Source of the DNA: Pyropia haitanensis
Taxonomy: Eukaryota > Rhodophyta > Bangiophyceae > Bangiales > Bangiaceae
Reading direction: 5' to 3'
Assembly (NCBI GenBank): GCA_008729055.1
Contig: SDUX01000007.1
Coordinates: 6,121,009 to 6,185,008 of the forward strand
DNA: 64,000 nucleotides
Below the pieces are notes generated by a model. That model saw only the letters and a list, made by a program, of their open reading frames with translations, was not told the DNA's origin and searched no databases. Below, piece by piece: positions 21,183 to 33,059 of the stretch. The position numbers and the translations under genes are program-made. Each line of letters starts with the position of its first letter. The stretch's first letter is position 1.

Positions 21183-21995
21183 GGTGGACGGCGGCGCGGG
21201 CCCGCCGCCGCCGCCGCGGCGGGCCCGCCCGCCGCGGGTGCGGGGCGGGGAGGGGGCGGCCGGGGCAGAGCAGCCCGACACAGGCGGCCGACGGGTGCCC
21301 GGTCGGCACGGGCGGCGGCGGCGGCGGCGGGGACGACGGCACGGGCGGCGGCGGGGACGACGGCACGGGCGGCGGCGGGGGCGTGCGCGGGGCGCGCCCA
21401 AGCGGGGGCGTCTACTAGCTAGCCGGGTCGGCCGACCGCCGGCGGGCCCGGCCCGTCCCCCGCAGCGCGCGTGCGCGCGCGCCGCGGGCGCGCCGCCAGC
21501 CGTCGCGTCCTGGTCAGGCGCGGCACGATGGCGGGGTAGCCCCCCCCCTGCGGCGGGGGGACCCACCGCCCGCCACGCCACCGGCCGCCGCGCCGACGCG
21601 CCGCCGCGGCGGGGCGGGGGGGGCGGGACGCCGCCGCGCGCGCGGCGCGTGGAAGGTGGGGGGGGCGCTGGCGCGCGCGCGGGGAGTGGAAGGTGGGGGG
21701 GGGCGCGGCGACACCCAGAGCGACCCCCCGCCGGCGGCGGAGCCCAGACGGGGCCGCCACTGTCACTGGGCGGGGCGCCGCGATGCGGCGTCCCTCTCAA
21801 AGGAAAAACGCCGGGCCGCCGCGCTGCGAGCAACCCCGGCGGACAAGAAACAAAAAAAAAAAGAAAACACCAGCAAAGCACAGAGGATGCGGCAGCTGGT
21901 GGCGCCCCCCCGCCACCCCCACCCCACCCCACCCCACCCCACCGCACCCCACCCCACCCCACCACACCCCGCCCCGCCCGCGGGGCGCCGCCCCC

Positions 21996-24177
21996 CTACT
22001 TGCGCAGCCCCAGCCGCTTCTCCGCCGCCGCGGCGCGGAGCTCCCGCGCGCGGCGCCCCGGGTCGGCGGCGTCCAGCTTGGCCTCCCGCACGCGCTCGCC
22101 CTTGGCCTTATTCTTCCGCCGCCGCCGCGCGCGGTCGGCCGCGTCCGCGGCGGCCGCCGCGGCGGGCGTCAGCGGCGGCCCCACCGCCGCCGCGTCCCAG
22201 TCCCACGCGCCCGGCGCGGCGCCGCGGGCGAGCCGAAACGCAGACCGCACCCGCCCGTTGGTGGTGGCGGTGTAGGGGCGCCGCGGTGCGGGGTCCGCGC
22301 CCGCGGCGAGGAGCCACCGCACCGCCCGCGCGTCGGCGCGGCGGGCGGCTTCCAAGAGGAGCGTCGAGGGGGGGGGGGGGCGAGGAGGGGGGGGGGGCGC
22401 CCGCCACGGTGTAGCCATCGTGGAGGGGCGTGTTGACAATGCCGGGCACCGCCGCAGCGGCGGCCGCGTCGAGCGGCGGCGGCGGGGGGGGGAGGCCAGA
22501 GCCACCACCACCGCCGCCACCGCCGCCGCCGCCGCTGCCGTCGCCGCCGCCGTCGGTGCCCGCGTCCTCGTCGCCACCCGGCGCGCCCGGCAAGGACGCG
22601 GAGCCGCCCAGCACGATCGTCGCCAGCAGCCGCGACACGAGCGGGTCGACCGGCCGCGCCGCGGCGGCGGCGGCCTCGGCCTCGGCAGCGGCCTCGGCCG
22701 CCGCGGCGGCCGCCTCCTCCGCCGCCCGCTGCTGCCGGTGGCGCTCCTTCTCCGCCGCCTCGGCCTCGGCATCGCGGGCCTTTAGGTGGGCGGTGCCCTT
22801 CTCCTTGAGCCGCGCCCGCTCCGCGTCGTCGGCCTTTGCCGCCGCCCGCGCGCGCTCCGCGTCGGCCCCCGTGCCGGCGGCCGCCTCGGCCGCGGCGGCG
22901 GCGGCGGCGGCAACGACCGCGCCCCCCGCGTCCGACGCGGCGAGCGCGGCGAGCGTCGAGCCCTCCACCAGCCACACCGTCGCGAGCTGCTCCGCGACGC
23001 GCACGGCCTCCCCGTACGTGGCGCGGCGCGTCGGGAAGGGCACCCGCGTGACGGCGGCGGGGCTCAATGGCGAGCCGTCCCAGTCAAAGAGCAGCGCCTT
23101 GGACTCCCGGCTGGGCGCAACGACAAACACCCGCGACGCCGCGGCGATCGCCGGCCGCCAGTCAGACAGGACGGACCGCACGTCGGCGCGGAGCGCCGCC
23201 TCACCGTGCCGCCGCAGCGTCGCGCCCGCCGACTGGGCGCGGCCGCCGCCGCCCGCGTCGGCCGCCGCCTGGCTGCCGCCCTGCTTCTTGCGCGTCGTGT
23301 AGTGGTGCGCCGACTTGTGCGCCGTCACCCCGCCCGCCGCGTCGACAACGACGCCGGCAAAGTGGCCGCCGCCGAGGAGGAGCACCACCCACGGGCCCAG
23401 CGGCGGGACCGCCGCCAGGGACGCCCCGTCGGGCACGACCGCGCGGTAGATGAGGAGCGTGTGGCCGGGCCGGGTCGGGTCCTCAAACTCGAGCCGCGGC
23501 AGCCGCCGCGCCAGGACGGACAGCGCCCACGCGTGGGCGGCCGTGTCGCCCGCCGCGTCGCCGTCGCGCCTTGGCGGCGGCGGCGGCGGCGGCGGCGGCG
23601 CAGCCGCCGCTCCGTCCTCTTCTTCCTCGGCTTCCACCTCCTCATCCGAGCCGCTGCTTTCCTCTTTGGGCGGCGGCTCCACGGACAGCGCCGCGACCGC
23701 CGCGGCCACCGCGGTCAGGGCCGCGCCACCGGCCGGGGCACCACCGCCGACGCCGTCACCGCCACGACAACCAGCATCACCGCTCGCAGTTGCTGCCGGA
23801 TCGGCGAGCATCCCCGCACGGACCTGCGCTGGCGGCAACGGCGGCCGCGGGGCCGTGGCAGCCCCTCGACCGCTACGACCGGCATCGCCGCTGGCAGGGG
23901 TGGTGCCGACGGCGACGGCGGGGCTCGCCCAGTAGGCAGGCGGCAGGTCATACAGCCGCACCGTGCGGTGAGGGGGCAGCGGCACGTGCTCCATGATGTC
24001 AGCAAAGAGAGAGGGTGGGATGGGGGAACTGATGAGTGGGATGTGTGGGGCGCCGCGACTGGAAGGCCAGCGCCGTGACTGCTTCCTCGACGACACACCA
24101 GCATCGCTGAAAGAAGAGGTCGAGTCACACACGTTGCAGGCTGGCTCGAGACGGCATTCGACTGGTTCGACCGACAT
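21996..24177 (-). CDS. VMS1: Vms1/ANKZF1 peptidyl-tRNA hydrolase of ribosome quality control, frame change at G runs
   Basis: ATG at 24177 opens the long frame; an alternative start at 23994 (MEHVPLPPHRTVRLYDLP) is also plausible. The VLRF1 release-factor-like domain lies around 23500-22960: VVLLLGGGHFAGVVVDAAGG, HKSAHHYTTRKKQGGSQ, SAGATLRRHGEAALRADV and VFVVAPSRES. GGSQ is the GxxQ catalytic loop that cleaves nascent chains from tRNA on stalled 60S subunits. The C-terminus lies in another frame, entered at G runs 22368-22380 and 22387-22397. It reads an ankyrin repeat (TLLLEAARRADARAVRWLL), PYTATTNGRVRSAFRLA, then a basic helix ending RARELRAAAAEKRL, which fits a p97/Cdc48-binding VIM motif. 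Only one CxxC is seen near the N-terminus, so the usual C2H2 finger is degenerate, spliced differently or absent. Confidence 0.92.
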
Positions 24178-25561
24178 GAACTCCGTCAATTGTGTATGTA
24201 AGTACTTTCTGCCGGGCGAGCACCACGTGGCGAAGTGATGGTGTCGTCATCCACGGCATCGTCATCCACTCATGGAAGGCGGCGATAGTGACGAGCGCCG
24301 CTCGGCGGACGAGACGCCAGCGCATGACCGCCATTGTCTCTAGGCTAGTGACCGTGTATTGCCGGCGTGTCGACCACCGCGCTGGCAGACCCCGCGACCC
24401 CTGCACGCGGCCTCGCTGGGTCCTCTGGCACCCACCTGTGCATGATCAGATGTACCTTCACGCTCCAAAGCGCTGCCCCACGCACGACGCCCTCAAAGCG
24501 CTGCCGTCGGCCGGCAAACGGGACAGCTGCAGCTGGGTCGGGCGTCCCTCCCTCAACGTCCACCCGAGTCAGCTGCTGTCCGGCCAATAGCCACTTCCCC
24601 ACCCGCATCGACCAATGGGGCGAGCTGGCGGGTTGGGCGGCGGGGGTGAGGGGAAGGCCGTCCGCGTGGATGGCGGACACAACAGGGCCGCCCCTGCGGC
24701 CGCTGCTGCGTGGGTCAACCAGCTTGGGGGTGAGGAGTGTTCAAGCGACGATCACGTCTGGTGGCTGCTGCGCAGCTTGCGCAGCAAACACAAGGGCAAC
24801 ATGGAGGCTCTCTCCGAGGATGCTGTACGGTGGCAAGATGCCGCTGTACACGGGGCGCTCGAAGCACACGGCTATTCATCCCCAGTCGAATGCTCGCTAC
24901 TCCGGGGGTGGCCTTGGATGCGCGCCCCCCGGCCGGCCGCTCCGCTCTCCCCATTGCGTTCCCTACAAGGGCACAAGAAGGGCCGTGGTGGAGCAGCTGC
25001 ACGACACAAGCGCCGGCGTGGACGTGACGGACACAGGTGTCCAGACGCTGCTCCTCTTGGCGGCAGGGCCCAGGCGTGGAGCGGTACCTCCCAAACACCT
25101 TGCCATCACGGCCACTGGGCTGCCCTTCGCGCGCGCCACCGCGGGTGGCTACCACGCCCTGCCTCCTGCAAAGGCATAGGCGGGCTGCTATAACGACTAG
25201 GGTTGATGAACAGCGTGGAGGACGCAAAAACCCCCTACTCCCCCGCCGCCGCCGGGCGCCCACACCCAGTGTCAAACCACCGGGCGCGGCCGCCCGTCGC
25301 AGGCGTCCCCCTACGACTGTTATTCCCCCTTCCTATGTACATACCTCTCCCCTCAACCGCGTAGCCGCGGCCACCCACCCCCACCCCCCGCTGCACCCCC
25401 CACCATAGCCCCTCGCCCGCCGCGTGCTCCGCTACCCCGCCTGACCTCCACACTCGTTTTCCGGCCGCCGACTGCTCGTGCGGCGCCCCTCCCGTCCCGC
25501 GCACGACGGCCTCTGATTCTCGCATCTCCTCCCTGGCCGCCCCATCCCACCGCACGCCGCC
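24178..25561. other. Intergenic region
   Basis: 1.4 kb between the Vms1 5' end and the tyrosinase 3' end. GC is lower than in the genes up to about 25200. No recognisable coding sequence, tRNA-like fold or repeat was found. Confidence 0.5.
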
Positions 25562-28500
25562 TCATTCATGCACCGACGGACCGTACACAATGCCCGCCGG
25601 TGGTCCGTCACCGACGCCATCCCCATACGGCGCGGGCGTCGCCGACGCGGCGGACGCGTACGGCACGGCGGTGGCGGTCGCCGCCGGCCCCTCCGCTCCA
25701 TACGTGGGAGCGCCTGGGGCTGGCGTCGCCGCCCCAGCCGCTGGCCCATACAGGCCCGGAGACGGTGACGGCGTCACGGCCACCTCACCGTCGACCCTGT
25801 CGTCGCCATACGCACCGGCGCCAGTGGTCACGGCCGGGACGTCCCCACCGTCGCCGCCATATGGCCCGGTCGTAGGCGTGGGCGACCCACCGCCAGTGTC
25901 CGCCCCATAGGGTGCGGGCGTCGCCGACGCGACGGGCGCATACGGCACGGGGGTGGCGGTCGCCGCCCCCGCAAAACCATACTCGTAAGGCACGTTGTCC
26001 TCAACCCCTTCGTCACCATACGGGCCAGCGCCGGTGGGAACGGCCAATGCATCCTCATCATAGCCAGACGGCCCGGGCGTAGACGTGGGTGCCCCTGGCG
26101 CAACATCAACACCGCTGCCCGTGCCGTCAGAAGCAGATGGCGCCTCGGCGTCAAAACCGTAGGGGCCACTGTACGGCGCGGGCGTCGCGTCACCATCGTG
26201 GCCGCCCGGCCCCGCGTACGATGTGGGCGTCGCGTCCTCGTACTCAGCCGGAACCGCCGTCTCTTCCGCCTCAAACACGTCAGCAGTCGGCACAGTGGGC
26301 TCCACCGTCGGCAGCAGCCCCGCCTCGCCGCCCTCAACGTCATCGGCACAAGCCGTATGTTCGGGCGTCGAGCCCGGGTACGTGTAGGGGTCCGCCCCAG
26401 CGTAGGAAGCCGGGGAGGCCACCGGCGAGCCGACCGGCGTGGCCGCCGCTAGGTAGGCGGGCTTGCCGTCCGAATAGTCCGCGGCCCCCCCCCCTTCAGA
26501 GTAGGCAGGCGTGGCATCCTCCTCCGACGAGTAGGTTGGCGTGGAACCCCACTCAGAGTCGGTCGGCACAGGCTCCCCCTCAGCATAGTTGGGCGTAGCC
26601 GGGGCATGCGACTCACCAGGCAATGTTGAGCACTCGGGCGTCGCTGAGGGTGTGGCGCCAACCGCAGGGTAATTAGGCGCCCCCTGCGGAGAATACGCTG
26701 ACGGCTCCTGCGAAGCGTAAGTCGGTGGCTGCTGCGAAGAGTAGATTGGTGGCTCCTGGAAAGCGTAGGTTGGCGACGCTACTGGACTGTAGGCAGGTGC
26801 CACCTCTGGAGAATAGGTTGACGCCGCATCCGGAGAGTACGTCGACCCCGCTTCCGGAGCGTAGGTTGACGCCGCATCCGGAGAGTACGTCGACCCCGCC
26901 TCTGGAGCGTAGGTTGACGCCGCATCCGGAGAGTACGTCGACCCCGCTTCCGGAGCGTAGGTTGACGCCGCATCCGGAGAGTACGTCGACCCCGCCTCTG
27001 GAGCGTAGGTTGACGCCGCATCCGGAGAGTGCGTCGACCCCGCCTCCGGAGCGTAGGTTGACGATGCATCCGGAGCGTAGGTTGACGACGCATCCGGCGC
27101 GTAGGTTGACGACGCATCCGGAGAGGAACCCGGCGCCGCCTCCGAAAGGGACACCGGCGGCGCCACCACCCCCATCTCCGTCGGCGGGGTCACCCCATCG
27201 CCACCAGCGTACACGATCGGCACGGGCTCGGCGGGCGCGCCGTCAGGCCCCCGCGCCACATCTTCGCTGCCATTGAACCGCCCGCCCACGGGAGCCTCCT
27301 CCACCCGCTCGTACACGGACACGTCAATGGCGCCCGCCACCGCCGCCTCCACCTGCACGGCCATCGCCACCGCACGGCCCGCCACCGCCGTCTCCCGGTC
27401 GTCGCCCATCCGCACCGCAAACTCAATCGAGGGCGGGCCGACCACCGCCTCGCGGCGGGCCACCAGCGCCTCTGCCTCGGCGCGGCCAACCGGCGCCGTC
27501 GCCGTCTCTGCCTGGCGGGACGTCGTCGGCGCGTCCATGAGCGGCCCGTACCGCACACACGGGAGGTCCATGGCGGCGGCAACGGTCACGTTAAATGGCC
27601 ACAGCTTGTCCGTGGTCGCCACCGTCACCCCGCGGTGGGTGCCCGCATAGTCGTTGGGCGACCACGACTGCCGTGTCGCCCACCACGAGTCCACATACGC
27701 GTGGTGCGACCAAAAGGCGGGGTCGTCGGGGGAGTAGCCAACACCCATGTCACCGCTGAGGCTAACGTGGAGCTCGTTGTGGAACGACTCGGCGGCGGTG
27801 GCAAAGGTGGCGAACCCGCCGCCCACGGCCATCACCGCCTGGTCAATCGTGCCCTGCTGGACGACCGCCACGGGTGAGATGCCCCCAGAGACGGACGTGA
27901 AGCCGCGGAGCACGCAGCGGCCGCGCGAGCCAGTCACCCCGAAAAAGTTGCCATCCTCAATGCAGTTGCCCGTGGAGGCCCTGCCAAAGGCCGACGCCGA
28001 CCACACGGGGGCGACGGCCAAGTCCTCCGCGTCGGCCGCCCACGGCCAGTACGGGAGCGCGATTCCGGGAGAGATGGACCGCAGGGCGGCCTCCAGCTCC
28101 AGAAGGAACAGCGTGTGCCAGGGCAGGAACGCGGCGCCCCCATGCGCCACCCGGTGGGCAGCCACGTGGATGGCAGTGAAGTCGGTGAGCGTCGATGACG
28201 CGTACAGCGCCGCCCACGCGGTGGTGAGCTCCGTCAGCTCGTCAGCCGAAAGCGTACGGATGTCCCGGCGTGTCCGCATCGTCCGGGTCGTGCACGAACG
28301 AAGGCCGTCACCAAACGTGTACGGCACCGTCGACGGGGACTCCAGCGCCGCCGCTTCATCCTCGCCCTCTTCGGGAGCTTCGGTCGAGTCCGCCGCGTCC
28401 ACAACGGGGTCTGCCGTCAGCTCGGGCTCATCCACGTCGGTGGTCGGCAGCACCGCCGCGCCCCCGTCGTCAGCATCTACCCCAAACACGTCATCAACGG

Positions 28501-29074
28501 CAGCATCGGTGGGTACCACCGCATCCTCTTCACTGTCGGCCGTCACCTCGGGGGCGGTGGCATCGACGGGCACGCCGCTCACCGGCACGACTGGGTCCTC
28601 CACGCTCGGCTCGCTTGAGACGGGAGTCACCGCTGGGGGGAACACCTCCCCGTCACCCCCACCGCCGTCTTCGCCAGTCGGCAGCGTCGGCATCGGCACC
28701 TCCGCCGCACCATCATCCTCACCCTCCACCTCCAGGCCGTCTTCATCCGCAGCATCAGTGGGAACCTCGGCATCACCATCGCTGCCGACCGTCCCGTCGG
28801 GCACAGTGACACCGCCTGCCGGGAACTCCGTTGCACCATCGCCGCCGCCCTCCACCTCAAGGCCGTCTTCATCCGCAGCATCAGTGGGCACCACGGCCTC
28901 GCCGTCGCTGCCGGCCGTCCCGTCGGGAGCACCAACACCGCTTGGCACGTCGTCCACGGTGGACGCCCCGCCGACACCATTCACCTGCAGCGGCACCTGC
29001 ACCGCCGCGTCGCCATCCCCATCCCTGCCCGCGTCCCCCGCGTCCCCCGCGGCCGCATCCGCGGGCGCCACCGC

Positions 29075-29127
<53 letters not shown>

Positions 29128-29516
29128 CGCCGCCGTCGCCGCCGCCGTCGCCACCGTTGCGGCCGTTGGGCGTGGCGGCACCGCCGCCAGCGGCACCCCC
29201 AACCAGGCGCTCCCCCCCGCACCGCCACACGCACCGCGTCGTGACGGTGCGCGTGCACGTGCCGTCCACGCCCGACGTGCACGGGTAGCGCAGCTGCGCG
29301 CGGCACAGGCCCGACTCGACGCACAGGCCGCCGACGCGGAAGCGGCGGCCGCCGTCGGGCGTAAACGACCACCCAGAGCCGGGACCCGACTGCCGCGGCG
29401 GCGGCGGCGGCTGCTGCTGCTGCCGCACCGCCGCGGTCGGCGGCGGCCGTGCCACCGCCGCGGCCGGCGGCGCCGGCACGGCCGTGGCGGGGGTGGCGCC
29501 GTAGAGGAGGACCGCC

Positions 29517-29548
<32 letters not shown>

Positions 29549-29632
29549 CGCCGCCGCCGCCACCAGCCGCTGCCGCCGAGGCGGCAGCGCCGGCACGACG
29601 CCGCGACGGCGGGGGGGACGGGCGCCGCCCAT
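25562..29632 (-). CDS. Large secreted or membrane-anchored tyrosinase with Tyr/Pro-rich repeat tail
   Basis: ATG at 29632 gives 1356 residues in one exon. Arg-rich N-terminus plus an Ala-rich hydrophobic stretch ([16 protein letters not shown]) is a signal peptide or anchor. A small Cys-rich module follows (GGLCVESGLCRAQLRYPCTS). Residues about 160-440 are an acidic Asp/Glu/Val repeat region after a poly-Gly run. The tyrosinase domain is about 445-650. The CuA site is HVAAHRVAHGGAAFLPWHTL followed by an ELE helix; the CuB site is SFHNELHVSLSGDMGVGYSP followed by DPAFWSHHAYVD. All His expected of a type-3 copper centre are present. From about 835 a chain of eight-residue units of the form [DE]A-x-STYAP repeats, then a long low-complexity tail with Tyr next to Pro, Ser and Gly (PPTYAS, TPAPYG). 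Tyrosinases hydroxylate phenols and oxidise diphenols to quinones. The tail could be its own substrate; that is inference. Confidence 0.92.
26800..27125 (-). repeat. 24/48-bp tandem repeat inside the tyrosinase gene
   Basis: A 48-bp unit coding two octapeptides (EAGSTYSP plus DAASTYAP types) recurs about five times between 26815 and 27060. It is followed by three 24-bp DASSTYAP units up to about 27125. Copies are nearly identical, with T/C changes such as GCTTCC/GCCTCC and one Tyr-to-His change (EAGSTHSP). This points to recent slippage or unequal exchange, so copy number may vary between strains. Confidence 0.9.
29040..29160. repeat. CCG/GGC trinucleotide tract coding poly-Gly in the tyrosinase
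   Basis: The + strand reads repeated CCGCCGCCG with few interruptions. On the coding strand this makes the long Gly run before the EAVAPADAAAGDAG segment. Slippage-prone. Confidence 0.85.
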
Positions 29633-29965
29633 GGCGCGGCGACTGTGGAAGGGGAAGGGGGGGGGGGAGAGGGAGGGAGGGGAAAAACGCGCCCACCGAA
29701 AAAAAACGGCGGGCGGTGGCACCCGCCGACCAGCGACACAGGCGGGGGCCCGGCAGGGTACGGGACCGCGCGGGGAAAAAGGGAAGACGGCACAAGGGGT
29801 GAGGGAAACAGCGCGCAGCGGGCGTCAACGGGGACGGCAACACCACCCAGTCACGCCCCCGCCGGCGCGACCCGACCGCCTCGCCGCCCGCCAATCCGAC
29901 CGCCTGTGCCACCGCACCGGCGCCCCGGCGGCGGCGGCGGCGGCGGCCAAGAAGAGGAGGTACCA

Positions 29966-30002
<37 letters not shown>

Positions 30003-30630
30003 GCCCGCCGCCGCGCGCCGGGACGCCCGCTGCCAGACGGCGGCGCGGACGCCCGCGGTGGGGGGGGGGGGGGGGGGGGGGGGGGAGGGGGGCACCCCAC
30101 CCCGCCCGTACGCGGCGGGGCACGCCGCGGACGGCGGCCCCCCCCCCGCCCCCCCCCCCCCACCGCGGCCGTCCCGTCCCCGCCGCGCCCGGCCTCCCAC
30201 ACCCCCCATGGCAGGACGACGCGCCTCGGTCGGGCGGCACAAAAAAAAACAAACGAAACGTTGGGGGCGTGCCCACCGCCGCCGCGGCCGCGTCCAAGGC
30301 GGCAGTGGGCGGCCACGCGGGGCACCGCGGCGGACACACAGGGGGAGCACAGTAAAAGGGGGCGTAAGAGGGGGGGGGGGGGGGAACCCGCGGAAGGGGG
30401 GGGGGGGGGGGGGGGTCCGCCGTGTGCGCCACCGCGCCGCGCCGCGGCGGCGCTCCCAGCACCCCCGCGCGGCGGCGCGGCGCCCCGCCGCGTCCCATCC
30501 CTGCCGCCGCACGCGCGCAACGGGGGCGCCACCGCGCGGCGGCGCCACCCCCCCCCCGCGGACGCCACGCCGCCGCCGCCGCCGCCGCCGCGTCTGCTGC
30601 CGTCGCACGCCCACCGCCGGTGCGACCGCC

Positions 30631-30670
<40 letters not shown>

Positions 30671-32046
30671 GTGCCACCCCGCATGGGCCGCCCCCCGCCC
30701 CGCCGTGGGCGACCGCGGCGCGCCAGCCGCCACGCCGGGGGGGGGCAGCCGCCCGGCGGCCGCCGCCGCCGACGCGGCGGCCGCCATCCGCACCGCCCCC
30801 ACACGCGGCCGACGCCGCGGGTCCATGACCCGCCCGGCGCTCGTCGGCCGTGGCGGTGCGGAGACACGGCGGGGCCGACACCTCTCCCCCACACACACCC
30901 CCCCCCCCCCCCCCCCCCCCCCGCCCCTCCCCCCCAACGGTGCCCGCTCCTCCCTCTTCCCACTGCCGCCTCCTCTGCACGACCAATCCCCCTCTGCTCC
31001 GCCCCCCCCCCCCCCCCCACCCCCCCCGACCAACAACTGCGCCGCTCCCTGCCAACACCTCCGTCCTCTGTGCTGCCACCCCACCCCGCACGCTCCCACC
31101 CCCCCCCCCCTCAACAGCCAACACGTGGCGGCGGGGCATAGCCTCCCACAGCCCGACACCCAGCCACCTCCCCCCCCCCCCAGGCGGCGCGTCGTGGGTG
31201 GCCGCCGCGCCAGACACCCTCTCGCCGACGGCAGCCGCCACAGAGGCGGAGGGCAGACAGGAGGGAGGGGGGGGGTGTGGTGGCGTCGGAAGCAGACCCG
31301 ACCCGCCACGCCGCCGGCCGCGCGCCAGCCGAGGTCCCCACCGCCGCAGCCGACGCGTCCCCCCCCCGCCCCCAGCCGCCGCCGGCGGGAGCCCCCACCG
31401 CGAGCGGCGGCTGTCCGTGGGCAGCCCCCCCCCCCGACCCCCCCCGGCGGCCGCCCCCCCACGCCACGCCCCGCGGCGGCACCGCCGCCGCACGCGGCGC
31501 GCGTGACCGCCCACCGCGGAGACGCGGCGGCCGCCGCGAGCCGCGCCGCCCGCGCGGCCGACGCGGCGGACGCCGCCGCGGCCGCCGCGCCGCCGCCACC
31601 GCGCGCGCGCAACCGCGCGCGCGGGCGGGCGGCGGGCGCGGGTCCCCCCCCGCGCTCTGCGCCCCCCCCCCCCCCCACCCCACACAGCACGCCCGCCGGC
31701 ACACGCGGCGCCCCCCCCCACCCCCCACCCCCCCCCCCCCCCACCGCCCTTGGCCGCCAGCCACACCCGGCGGCCGCCACCGCGCGGCGCACGCGGGCGG
31801 CGGCGCGGCGGCGGCGGCGGCGGCGGCGGCGGCCATGGCCGCCGGCCGGCTCGGCGCGTGCCGCCGCCGCCGTGGTGGCGCCGCCGGCGGTGGGGTGGGG
31901 GTGGTGGGGGGGGTGGTGGGGGTGGTGGGGGGGGGTGGTGGCGACGGCGGTGTACCGGCGCCGCTCCGCGGCCGCGCGGTGGGCGCGCGGGGGGGGGGGG
32001 GGGGGGCGCCCGCTGTGGCGACGGCGCGCGTGGACGGTGCAAGGTA

Positions 32047-32077
<31 letters not shown>

Positions 32078-32300
32078 GCCGCCATGGGCGGCCCACCCCG
32101 CGGCGGCGGCAGCGGCGGCCGCGCCACCGCGGCCGCCGTCGTCTTGCCGTCGGGGGAGGGCGGGGGGGGGGGGTGTCTAGAGGGATGGGCGAGGGGGGGG
32201 CGAGGGGCGGGTGGGGGAAGGGATGGGGGGGGGGAGGGGTGCGCCGGCCAAGCGCTGGTGGCCGCGGTGCGTCCACGGCTCGCCGCGGCGGGCTCGGCCA
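29633..32300. other. GC-rich low-complexity intergenic DNA
   Basis: Dominated by CCG/CGG triplets and long homopolymers, for example G runs around 30060-30086 and 30402-30416, C runs around 30899-30922 and an unbroken 30-G run at 32047-32076. Both strands stay open for over 1000 codons, but the translations are Arg/Pro/Gly/Ala strings without domains. I see no gene. Confidence 0.6.
32047..32076 (+). repeat. Uninterrupted 30-G homopolymer
   Basis: Thirty consecutive G on the + strand. It can form G-quadruplexes and is a likely site of length error in any sequencing technology. Confidence 0.9.
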
Positions 32301-33059
32301 CGTTGGCACCGCGCTTCAGCGAAGACGTGGTATATTCATCGACAGATGTAGCCCCACCTTCTCTGCACAACTCATTACAGTGCTTTCTGTGCCACGTGAC
32401 AGGTTTTATGACCTTTTCTTAACTCTTGACGGGGTGTCCCGTCCAACCGCGCCGATGGGCAACCCCCGTCTTTGCTGGGGAAAAGCTGCGTGCAGCCATG
32501 GTCTCCGAGCCACACTGCACACACGAAAAGAAAGAGAAACTCAAGAGCTTCACAGCTGAGACTCGACATTTCTTCTGCAGTGGTATGATCCTCGTACCAC
32601 ACACAGGTGGTACAACCATTTCAGGGGGACGCCTTCCGCCTGTGCTCTGAACGTTTGTCACTGGCACGCTTTCGTATGACAGATAGAGAACGAGGCATGG
32701 CCGTCCAAAGGGCGGAATCGACCGTCGCAAGGGCTGGATCCAGTGACCGGGTGTAAAAAAGGCGCGTAGCTATCTGCTGTATCGGAGGTCCCCGCTGGCG
32801 GAAGCGCCGTCCGTAGATCAGATGGCTTTCAATCCGATATTCACAAATGGTCATTATGGTGGGCTACTTCCGATCTGACAACCCGCCTGTTGCACCCCCG
32901 TGACCTTGCTCGCCAAAGCCAGACTTGCAATCGAGCTCTCCGCAGGCGGCGCCCCATGCCCTCCCTGTCCGACAGCCACTCGTCTTCTTATTGCCTTCGT
33001 CCCACCGCCGCCCCCCCGTCTCTCCGCTGCTGTCTCTATCATCGCGTCTCCCCTGGACT
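32301..33059. other. AT-richer intergenic DNA
   Basis: A sharp drop in GC relative to the preceding block. No recognisable coding sequence. It borders copy B of the dispersed repeat. Confidence 0.45.

Noticed and set aside
29040..29160. Regular triplet array considered as a CRISPR-like or satellite array.
   Set aside because: It is a simple CCG trinucleotide tract within the tyrosinase coding frame (poly-Gly); there are no spacers.
28881..32309. 1142-codon open frame on the - strand.
   Set aside because: It overlaps the tyrosinase start in another frame and then runs through CCG/G-run DNA; composition is Arg/Pro/Gly with no domain.
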